Assembly: GCA_028023455.1 (NCBI GenBank)
Contig: JAQFVV010006197.1
Span: 13,139,254 to 13,203,253, forward strand
Length of the DNA: 64,000 nt
Direction: 5' to 3'
From: Epiperipatus broadwayi
Lineage: Eukaryota; Onychophora; Udeonychophora; Euonychophora; Peripatidae
The translations under genes were made by a program, and so were the position numbers. The notes under the pieces are model-generated. The model was given only the letters and a program-made list of their open reading frames with translations, made no database searches and was not told the origin of the DNA. Of this stretch, positions 1 to 10,500 are shown piece after piece. Position 1 is the stretch's first letter. Each line of letters starts with the position of its first letter.

Positions 1-312
1 TGAATAGGCACTAGATAGGGATTTTATGCACAAGCCTTCTGGCATCCATTGATTACCTAGTTGGCACTGAGAGGCACTACTGTATCTAGGTGCAGTGCTC
101 TCAGATCCAAAGCTCCTCACTGATGAAGGCCACAAGCCATAAAGTAATCTGGAGATATTGGATGAGTAGGCACTAGGTAGGGATTTTATGCACAAGCCCT
201 CTGGCATCCATTGATTACTCTGATTGGCATTGAGTGGCACTACTATATGGAGAGTTTTGCCTGTTTTAATAACAGTAATGTGCTAGCATAAGAAATGGTG
301 ATCATGTAATAA
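1..312 (+). repeat. Dispersed repeat with internal direct duplication, copy 1
   Basis: A block (about 1-84) with GGCACTAGATAGGGATTTTA is repeated in direct orientation at about 163-247. The 80 bases between carry CTGATGA at 120-126, a short stem GGC-CACAA-GCC at 128-138 and an A-rich triplet. The unit continues into a tail with TTTTAATAACAGTAATGTGC. The same modules recur at 58619-58945 in a different arrangement. The organisation resembles the partial tandem terminal repeats of Penelope-like elements, but no coding part is attached. The left end may be cut by the window. Confidence 0.7.
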
Positions 313-954
313 ATAGTTTCTTCACTTTAACAAACATATAAAAATTGAAGCGTCAACTACTATGAACTGTGCAATATTATTAGTTACCATTAAATCATTA
401 TTGACTACAGGAGATCAATCTTACAATGATATTTCTGCTTTTTTATATATAAAATTTTCAATATACTAAACAGAAATAGTTTATATTTGTTTTCTCTTGT
501 GCAGCTTGAAATGATATTTTATTGTTGATATAACTGTAGGTATTTGTATAATTCATTTGCTAATAATTTCTGGAAAAGACAAATCATACAGAAGACTAAA
601 TATAACAGGATAATATTTAAGAGACACAACAATTAAATAATATTATTATGATAGCAGTAGCTATTCATATTTTAATCATATATGCTATGAATAAAAAGCT
701 CATTTTTGTAGCTCTTAATTAGTTTTTTTTAAAAAAAAAATCAGAATATATTCAAAAGTGTAGATACTAATTTCTACTAGGTATCATCTTTTTAGCACAA
801 AATAATGTATTTTCTCAAATATATATCTTTAATATTATCAAAGCAACACTATTCTATGTCAACATTTAAATGAAATAAATGCATCTTGAATTATTTAGCG
901 GATTTATTTTATCAGTGAATCTAAATGGTTAAAATATATCTGTTGTTTAATGCA

Positions 955-1776
955 TTCTCAGTATATGATGTGATGTATTTGGCTTCTCCTTAAACGAAGT
1001 TAAGAATATCTCAGCAATTATGCCCAGATAAACCTGTTAGCCATTTTATTCTCCATTCCCCATTCTTAAGTCTTCCCATATTCTGCCCCATCCCATTTCC
1101 ACAACATAATCTTTGTCAACTCTATGGCCTTTATATCTAAATCCCCCTTTAACTCTTCGCAAACCCAACACAAAAACTAATAACTCACTTTCTGTATAGT
1201 CTCTTTGTTCATGTCTATTCTCCCATAACTTCATTATCTGTACCCTTTCTGCTTTCAAGCATTTACATTCAATCAAGAGGTGCCTAATATTTTCTATACC
1301 TTCCTTACACAATTTGCACACTAAATTATCCATTGTTTTCCATTTACATGTATATTCTCTTGCTGCTAAAGATCCCGTTCGAGCCTTAAATAATAAAATA
1401 CTTTCCTTACTATTATCATAAATTAACTCACATCCAATATTCCGTTTACTTCTATATATATTTAAACTCTTCTTACCCTCCATACTAGTTCTCCATCTCT
1501 CCAACTCCCTATTTTTTATTAATGCTTCTATTCTTTTATCCCATTCCTTACCACTATAATACTCAACAATCCTCTAAACACAATCATCCCACCTTTTATG
1601 CAAGTATACTGATATAAATTCTTTATCCAAATCTTTCACATAACGCATTACCTTTCTCACCATCTTGTTACCTGCCCTTTACTCATAACCCAATTGAACA
1701 CTATTTTTGCTATTCTTTTACTATCCATAAACTGCAACCTACCAAACATTTTCATTTTACTTTTTGCATCTCTCAG
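955..1776 (-). mobile_element. LINE 3' end, copy 1 (RT C-terminal region with zinc-knuckle-like motif)
   Basis: This is the 5'-truncated end of a non-LTR retrotransposon. The minus-strand frame from about 1700 down to 1046 is mostly open and contains LVCKLCKEGIENIRHLLIEC, a Cys-x2-Cys-x(n)-His-x(n)-Cys pattern typical of the region after reverse transcriptase. It is followed by KAERVQIMKLWENRH. A short 3' untranslated part reaches about 955. The clade is not assigned. A stop interrupts the upstream coding part, so the copy is dead. Confidence 0.75.
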
Positions 1777-2340
1777 AATGAGATGTGATGTATTATGGCT
1801 TCTCCTTAAACGAAGTCAAGAATATCTCAGCAATTATGCCAGATAAACCTGTCAGCCACTTTATTTTACATTCCCCACTCTAAATTTACCCATAATCTGC
1901 TCTATCCCATTTCCACAACATAATCTTTGTCCACTCCATAACCTTTATATCTAAATCCCCCTTATCTTTTCCCAAACCCAGCAAAAAAACCAATAATTCA
2001 CTTTCTGTATAATCACTCTTTTCATATTTATTTTTCCACAACTTCATTATATGTACCTTTTCTGTTTTCAAACGTTTACATTCAATTAACAAATGCCTAA
2101 TATTTTCAATTCCTTCCTTACATAATTTACAAAATAAATCACCCATATTTTTCCATTTACATGTATATTCTTTTGTAGCTAAAGATCCCATTCGAGCCTT
2201 AAACAATAAACTACTTTCCTTACTATTATCATATATTAACTCACACCTAATATTCTGTTTATTTCTATATATATTTAAACTCTTTTTACTCTCCATAATA
2301 TTTCTCCATCTCTCTAACTTCCTAGTCTTTAATAATAAAT
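1777..2340 (-). mobile_element. LINE 3' end, copy 2 of the same family
   Basis: This copy is about four fifths identical to copy 1 by eye. The protein carries LFCKLCKEGIENIRHLLIEC and the same 3' untranslated words (TTCTCCTTAAACGAAGT, read on the plus strand at about 1800). Its 3' end abuts the 5' truncation of copy 1 with no spacer, which makes a head-to-tail tandem. A frameshift near the C-terminus relative to copy 1 gives a shorter end. Confidence 0.75.
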
Positions 2341-2629
2341 TTATTACTATCAGAACTATCAGTATATGCGAGTGGCGTCCTCTTCTGATGAATTAATATG
2401 AAATCCATTTTGTTCATTTTTAAAGTTTCTACACCTTTATTTTTTTTTACTAGATAAATGTATTCAGTTAAACAAATTAACACTGTATTTATTATTTTTA
2501 AAACTATCTATTATTTTCTTTCTGTGCATACTATTCAGCTAACAATAACTATAAACCAATTTACAGAGTAATATTTTTAATGATTAATGGAATTGACTAC
2601 AAACCAACTGCCTGAAAATAATAATAAAT

Positions 2630-2702
2630 TTTATCTGGCCAGGATTTAAATTTGGGTCATGAGCATGACAAGCAATACACTACCACTGCATTAAGAGATT
2701 CT
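2630..2702 (-). repeat. tRNA-Asp-like SINE head or tRNA pseudogene
   Basis: The minus strand reads as a tRNA-like unit. It has an A-box-like AATGCAGTGGTAGTGTAT, an anticodon-loop-like GC-TTGTCAT-GC whose central triplet is GTC (Asp), and a B-box-like ATTTAAATCC followed by TGGCCAGAT. The B box has lost its consensus GTTC and the acceptor stem does not close, so it is not a working tRNA. The right part of the same unit recurs at about 33236-33310. Confidence 0.6.
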
Positions 2703-3059
2703 TCATATGAAATAATGTTATAAGAATTAGATTTATAAAACAAAATTATTTATTAATAATTTTAAAAGATTAAACAAGAATGTATGATAAAGAGTTCAAA
2801 ATAATAGAAAATTTATGTTTCTGAATAAAAATAATGCAAACCTAGACTTTAAAAGAAAGGCAATTAGTAACTAATATGTGATGCAATGGAAAGTAGCTAC
2901 TCCTAATTCAAAGTCACCTTTAACAGGTGTTAGCTATGATTAATCCATATAGATGGCATTTACTTATTTCCATTATACTATTTCATTTTTCAAAAAACCT
3001 CTTAAAAATTCATCATGCAAAAAAAAAAAAAAATCATTTAACTGTTAAAATCCGATAGA

Positions 3060-3860
3060 AAATATTTAATATTTTCTATCCCACACCTATATAAAATTTT
3101 TTCTTATTTTTCTAGTCCTCCTGTTTTTGTGTAAATTAATAATACACTTTCTCTACTGCTATATATCACCAGCTAATGTATGTGATGTGCTACAAAGAAA
3201 ATACTTACTCTTAGATAGATCAGAAATACATACCAAGAAACTCAAATTATACACTACAGTAAACTCATCTACTTATTCTCTATTACCATCTCCAAGCACT
3301 GACTCATTTCTCTTTCCTCTTTCATTCTATATTAATAAAAGTTATTTCATTAGTTTCAATATTCTATCTCCATATTTTGCATTTTTGTCATAAGAATTTT
3401 AACAAAAATACAAAACAAAACAAAAATCTGTTACATTCCTTTTACGTTTTCCCCACTCTTTGTAAAGTTTATCCTGATCTTCTACAACAACCCACACTTC
3501 AAAATTAAATATTCTATATTCTTTGTCTGATCTCTACATTTATCACACCAAAAATCCAAATTCTTTTCTATTTTTGCTTACTTTCCAAAACTCTGCTGTT
3601 ACACCAAAAAACAATAAGATTCTTCTAGTGATATAAACTGTAAACTATTTTTTCTATTCATATTCAATTTTCATAACTATACTATTTTTTTCTCTAATCA
3701 AGTTATATATTCTCTTTTTTCACAACTCATAATTACCTACCTGTGACAAACTTTTTATACATTTATTCCATTTGTAATATAAATATTTATAAATTCCTCA
3801 ATCTATTAACTTTATATAATGTACTACCATAAACAAGTTAGTGTAAGTTTCTGGATAGGA
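3060..3860 (-). mobile_element. LINE 3' end, copy 3, strongly diverged
   Basis: On the minus strand, near 3550-3450, the decayed frame reads CDKCRDQTKNIEYLILKCGL. This keeps the Cys/His spacing of copies 1 and 2 (CKLCKEGIENIRHLLIECK). Several stops and shifts are present. The boundaries are approximate. Confidence 0.5.
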
Positions 3861-4139
3861 TTGTATAAAAAAAATAGACATTTTCTGTCACCATGACCCA
3901 ACCATATAGGCAAGTGGGGGATGACATCTGGCAGTTTATGCACACTTACAACTTCACTCCTGATGATAATTAAATTGCAGCTGCCATAAAAATAATGTAT
4001 ACATTTGTAGAATATATTATATGCATTACTAGCTATAAATATAACAGAATAAATATATTATTAATGTAATTATAATCTCTTTATTTCAGTAAACAAATCA
4101 CAACAATTGCCAATGAGAATTAATAAAAGGTAAAAATGA

Positions 4140-6190
4140 TGAATATAGGCTGTTTTGAGGAATTTGATACTTATGATTTTGGTAGGTTCACAGATAAAGC
4201 ACTTAGTGATAGATTTATCAGATGAGAAATAACTTATGTATCAAGTTGCTTATGAATGCAAAATCTAAACTGAATTGTTCTTATCTCAGGTAAATCTTTC
4301 TGAAAATAAGCAAACCAAGTCATACCACTGGCATGCAGCAATTCAGGAATTAAAACTACAAATCTATGACATAGTAATAAAAATAGATCACATTGTGAAG
4401 TAAAAATTTGCACTGGATAACATGTATTAGAAAGTGATATTGCTGATGTTGTGATCCAGAATATGTCCTTTCAGAAAAAAAAATTACCAATAGGCCATTT
4501 AGAAAAGAAATACTGAAAAAAAAAAAGGATCCATTATTGTATCAGGCAGGAGGAAAGCCACAAATGATAGGCAAAAAATAAAGAATTTCTAGGCAACTAG
4601 TATAAAATCATATTTTATTAACAGCTGTTTCTATACTTTTTACAAGAAAATGAAGTATCCTGCTATAACAAAGGCAAATAAAGTATTGTTGTTAAAATAA
4701 TCAAGCTACTACTTCTGTTATTGTAAATATAAATCACAATATAACAATATGTCTATTGTATAAAACAGAGAAATTGAAAAATAATACAAAAAATACTATT
4801 GCCAATTGCTTTCAACTTGTTTGAGTCCTTATCAAGGCTGTATAATACGTTATATTGCGATTTAGTATTGTTGTTAGTAAAATCATAATAAATGTATGCA
4901 GAAACAAGTTTAATAATTTATTCCTACTAATTTTAATTCAAGACTAAAGCAAACTCATAGATAAGGATTGATTTGAGGTATTAGGGTATGTTATCATAGT
5001 TATCAACTAGATAGAATATGTAACAAAATGGAAGGCAAAATTTCCTTAGGGTTTTGACATGAAAATGGGATGCTACAAAACATGAAGAAATACAGCCAAC
5101 CAGTTGCTGGGGCAAACTACTTCTGTTTGCACTGATAACTAAAATAGAGGAAGATTAGATTGCCCACAATAAAACTAATTTCTCAATTGAAATAGGCCAT
5201 CCTCATTGTTGCTAATAATACAAGTGAATGAAGAGAACAAAAAACAAAAAATAACAGAATTAGTAGGTAATAAAAATCTTAACTATAAAATTGTTGGGAG
5301 AATGGACTATCCAGAATCAATTATAAAAAATTTATAAAATGGATAAAGTCATGCAAATACTTCAAAAAGCATTCTAGGTTTGATGTATTAAACTTTCTTC
5401 AGTTAGATATTGTATCTTTTGGGGTTATGTTGTTATGTCCATTTAAGGCTGCAATCAAGACAGAGATTATTGTAAGATAGTAGTGTGGTGGTCAAATATC
5501 AACAAAGAAATTCAAAAGAACTCAAAGATGTTGGCAATGCCAATCCAGATAGAATAATGTCAGAAAAAAAATCAATAAATTCTTGGCTAATGATTAAAAA
5601 GCTGTGGTTACAAATTCATAGGATCATACCTATTCAAAGAAATTACAAAGAATCCCTCAACTCAAATTTTCCATGATTATGGAAGTCCTGAGAAAATTTT
5701 GGGCAACCCAAATGATATTTCAGGTGATTGTGTTTAACAAAGGAAACAGCCTTCACTGCTGTTCAATCAAAACATTTTTAAAAATCAAACAATATCAAAG
5801 ACATACTGTGACCTTCTTCTCATTCAGAAAACAATCAACAGGCTGAATGGATAGTTAAAAAAAACTATTGCTATGGAAACAAGCTGGAGAATTGATATTT
5901 AGTAAACCCCCATGTCTGCAATAAGCATAGTAAAATACCCACAGAATTATTTTAAGAAATACATAATCAAAACAAAGTTCACTCCAGAAAAGAAAAATAG
6001 AAAGAATAATTCTTCAAATAAAACTCAGTGGAAATCAGGTGAAAGGGCATTGTACAAAGTATATAATGCAAAAAGGTAAATGGTTTCCAGTTACTGTTAG
6101 AGATGTACTAGATGAGTATATATTTGTTGTCGAGATGACAAAGAGAGAACTAAGCAGAAGTGAACTAAAACTAATAGACGATACATATAG
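4140..6190 (+). mobile_element. Ty3/gypsy retrotransposon remnant (gag and integrase traces)
   Basis: From 4150 the plus strand resembles a gypsy capsid C-terminus (KALSDRFI followed by decayed helices). Near 4535 an LYQAGGKPQ-like piece resembles the zinc-knuckle region CYRCGGKP. From about 5460 an integrase trace appears: VVWWSNINKEIQ (the segment after the HHCC finger), then HSENNQQAEWIVKKTI at about 5815-5865 (the region holding the catalytic Glu side), then WFPVTVRDVLDEYIFVV at about 6080-6130. Protease, RT and RNase H are not recognised in 4620-5440, so an internal deletion is likely. There are many stops and frameshifts; the copy is dead. Confidence 0.6.
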
Positions 6191-7351
6191 ATGAATAACA
6201 AAATTCCATTATACAGCTTCATTTACTATACGCAATTCATTATACAGTGCTTTGTGTGGTTTGTAACAGTGGAAGAATGACAGACTTGTGAGATTAAAAT
6301 CACACAATTGAAAGTCAGCTTGTTAATTATAGCATTCGAACCTTACAAGAGTTTCAAGTAACTAAATATTCAATTATTTTTTGATTATCCAATGTAAATT
6401 TGCCTACTTTTTTTTTTTTCTGTCTAAAAACTTCCGAGACTCTTGGATGGACATAGTCAAATGTTAAAGCAATTCTACTATCCTCCTCTCATTAATATTA
6501 GAATATCTTATATTTATTATATGAAGAAGTGTCACACTCTTCTTAATCAATCCCATTCGATTTGTGTTTTTGTCTCAAATCTAATTTCCACATGTCCATA
6601 TAGACTTCATTTCCATTTAACAAAGTAGCTTATATTTCCCTACTTCTTCAGTTTAATCCTTTCCATTAAACATTATCTAAGAATTTTCCTTTTGATGAAT
6701 TTCAATTTTATACTTCTTATCTCTTCATACTTTTATAAAGCTTCTTACTTGGAGTATTATTTACTATGAACATTCAAAAAAAATATTACTTGCATAATCT
6801 AAAATGATTAATTTTCTAATACATAGAAAAATAAAAATAAATTTTCCTATTTTACATTTTTCATGTTTTAATGAAGATTAAAATCAGAAAGTATCATGAA
6901 TAATTTATACAAACTATTTTTTTCTTAAAGTGATTTTCCCCTTAGTCATAACTCCTATCTACTAACAAATATTAAAATTAAATAAAATATAAAAACCTTA
7001 ACTATTGAAAAGAAAAACTCAAGACTTTTATGCAAGCATTAGTAAAAATAAATACTATTTGAGAAATGTTTGGGGGAAAAATATTATACTTGCTATTCCA
7101 CCTAAAAAAATCTTGGGCAGTCACAGTTGGAGATTCAATTCACAAAAAAGTATTTCTAACATAAGAATTTGAATCAAACTCACATTTATTCATTGCTTAT
7201 ATGTTTAGTTTTGGAACTGAATAATAGAAGTCATCACTGTAAAATGTTCTCTTCTTTCGTGACTCCAAATCATTATAGTAAGAATAGCTATAATAATAAT
7301 ACCAATATTACAAATAAATGATAATAATATTAATAATTTTAAATTATTTAC

Positions 7352-7528
7352 CGTATAAGAAATAACAGCCACAATTGCATTGGTACCAGTAGGAAATTCA
7401 TCCATGTTATAATCATCATATAATTTAGGTCGAACCAAAGGAGATTGAGGGGTTTGAAGTACATATAGTTTGTTGTCACACCTATGTTTTATGTTTATTG
7501 TTGGAATACCCATTGCTTGTTTACCCAT
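7352..7528 (-). CDS. POLR1B: POLR1B exon, hybrid-binding domain (last visible)
   Basis: The exon is 177 bases, phase 0 to 0. It encodes [20 protein letters not shown], then [20 protein letters not shown] and [11 protein letters not shown]. The start is an acceptor (TTACAG at 7529), not a translation start, although an ATG happens to sit there. The donor is ACG|GTAAAT. The next expected block, the GYDMED-type motif with a conserved acidic pair, was not found at 1-7351 on this strand, so that intron is at least 7.3 kb. Confidence 0.95.
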
Positions 7529-10500
7529 CTGTAATGTAGCAATGTAAAGACATTCAATAAATTCTGCAAATATTACATATATAAATCTACGTATAGATGA
7601 AAATATATATAATCTGAAATATTATTAGAAAAACTTACCTGACACTGATAAATATTTCTTGGACTCTGGTTGCTACTAGAAAAAGGGATAAGATTAGCAA
7701 CAACACTCATAATACTGGTTTTATTTAGTTCCTGATGACTCGTTAGCTAATAAAATAGATATAATTTCTAAAACTCAGAAACAAAATAACTGGCAAATCA
7801 GATCTATTAATAATGTTGGCACATTAAGAAATATGAATTCATATCATAAGTTATGCAAAAACATTATCAGAACTAAGATTACAACTACGTGCACAGGTTG
7901 GAGATAAACATCTAAATTAACAAGTTTTATTATTTTGTAAGTTATTAATAGAAATATTAATTGAAATTACAAAAATCTTTCCTTTTTCAATTTTAATTAA
8001 AATAAAGTTCTTGGAAAAAAAGTGAATATTAGAATTAAAAAAATATATATACTAAAAGCTATATTTAATTTTTAGTTTTTTTTTTTCTCATATGTCATAG
8101 CATCGGCCGGGAGGCGGACCCACAACCGTCTGCAACCTTGCTAGGCTGCTGCGATGACCTCTCGGCTAATAACGCTTGACTGTATTTTTTTAGTTTTTGG
8201 TGATACAATAAATGCAAGATTTTTTTAAAAAAATAATAAAAATTAATACACAAAGGATTCTTATCAGTGAAATTTAGTAAATGAAAGAGAGAAGTTTATT
8301 AGCCTGAATCACTGAAGAATGTAAGGGAAAAAAGCCGAACAAAGAATTATATTTTTAGTTTATAAAATAATATCATCAAAAATATTTAAGGGGGGGGGGT
8401 TAAAAATAAAAAATACAATATTAACAAAAAAAAAAGTTGATTACTTTGATGTGATGGATGATTTGTTACACATATTTTTTTTTTTTAAAAAAAGTCTTTG
8501 GATTTTAAAAGAGAAATTTATTATTATTTTTAATGATAATTAGCTTGATAGTTATTAATTTTGGGATTATTCTGTATAAATTTTTTTCCTACATATTGCT
8601 TATAATAACTTCTTTCATATATACTTTAATGCAAAAAAAAAAATTTAATACAATTTCTTTATTTTCCTGACAGTTTGAAACTATCAGGAAAATAAAGAAA
8701 TTTTATTAAATTTTTTTTTTTGCATTAAAGTATATATAAAAGAAGTTATTATAAACAATATATAGGAATATATGAAGAAATGCAAAGAAAGTAAAGGAGA
8801 AGAATAAGAGTATATACTTCTAATAATAAAATTTTTTTATTAACAATTAGGATTTAAAATATTTTTTTTATATATAATTCACAAACTGAAATGAAAATTT
8901 TACATGGAAAGCCAGAATTTTAATAACAGATTATTAAAATAATATAAATACATAAGCTTACACTTTGGTTTAAAGTATTAAACATATGGCAATTTATTAT
9001 ATAAGAGTGTATGTCTTTTTCAATTTTCAAAGTAGAATGTGTGGTTTTTATGTAACGAATATGTGTTCACTGTTCAATACATTGACAACCAATAAATGGT
9101 TTAGAGAAATGTATATATATATGTATTGTAAGGATTTTCACGCACAGGTTTTGATCCAATTGAGATCAATTAAAAAAAAATCTTCTGACTTTTTTTTTTT
9201 CATGAATATATATGTGTTGAATTATTAATCAATAGTATTATATTTCATAACTATAAACAATACAAATCAAATGTAATATTTTTAACAGTTTAAATTAAAA
9301 CAAATTTCACAAATTAAGCAACAATTAATCTAAACCAATTTTAATTTATGAATTGTTAAATCCTGACATGTTCTGATTCTTATGCAATACTAAAACTTTT
9401 TTCTGAAGATATGCATCCTATTATTTATTGTCTTCTTGTTTATTATATGCTATATAAACTTCCACTTCTAATAAAATTGAAAAAAAAAAAAAGGATAATA
9501 TTTCAAAAGTCATGAATATTCTATGAACTTTTTTTTCTTTCTAAATACATATTCTATGAACTTCGTTTTCTTTTTCCCAGGAGATTTCATGAAGTACTTA
9601 AATGACCAAAAAAATATCTGTTTCACTAAGAAGTTTCTTGTCAGCAGTTAATCAATGATAAAAATAGCTTATCAAGAGCTAAATACTTTCTGATTGATTT
9701 TTAATTGAAGAAATATTAAAACAAAAACAGAGGAAATCTTATACTGGTAAATTAATAAAAGTATTGTGATGGACTTATCACTTTGGAACTTAAAAATCAC
9801 ATGACATCTGAGCAACTGTTTATCAAAACCATTAAAATGACTGTTACTATTTGTTAAAACAGATTTTTAAAAATTCTTCATTTTATATGCAATGGGATTC
9901 TTTGTCTTTTGTCCTCTTCAGTTGTAGAATTATTACATAAAAAAATTAATAGCATTTTTGATATATAAACCAAAGGCATCTACAACACTTCTCATAGAAA
10001 AACAGTAAATCAACATCTACTGCCATATAAGGCTAGGTCCTCATTAAACACAAATAATAAAGATTAAGAGTGGAGAAGAAAAATGGAAATAGGATATTTA
10101 CTAAATCTACTATAATTAACTACATTCAATACATTTGCTATCATTATCCTAAATCTATAGCACCAACTTATATTAAATATCATCAAAAAAAAAAACCAAG
10201 TCCATGACTACCTTGAAATCCCAGGAATCCATTGTGCTGACATAATTATATCTGTAAATAGGAATGATTTTATACCAAATATAAAACCAATCTGGTTAAT
10301 CATATCTGTGAAGTTTCTTGTTAAAACCAGTAGATTGTTTTTATTTATATTGCAAGTTGGAATGCTATAATGATGGAAAAGATTCTATCTTTCATAGCAT
10401 TTTAATCATTTATTTTTTTGAGATTTGACTGTTAGAAATAATTTGGTCATAAGATATCAACCAAATGTATTAGATGCAAAGAATATGTAATGGAAGAATA

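Larger units (their letters stand above)
1..7351 (-). other. Incomplete POLR1B intron filled with transposon remnants
   Basis: No coding sequence of the host gene is seen here. The stretch holds the duplicated repeat at 1-312, three LINE 3' ends (955-3860), a tRNA-Asp-like SINE (2630-2702) and a gypsy remnant (4140-6190). The intervals 313-954, 2341-2629, 2703-3059, 3861-4139 and 6191-7351 are AT-rich sequence in which nothing is recognised. Confidence 0.6.

Noticed and set aside
5485-5676. Stand-alone 63-residue protein
   Set aside because: It lies within the decayed gypsy integrase region, where a neighbouring frame gives VVWWSNINKEIQ. It is a shifted reading of that remnant.
7205-7528. 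Taking the ATG at 7528 as a translation start of a separate 107-residue protein
   Set aside because: The ATG is an internal codon directly after a splice acceptor, and homology ends exactly at the donor at 7351. The remaining residues are intron.
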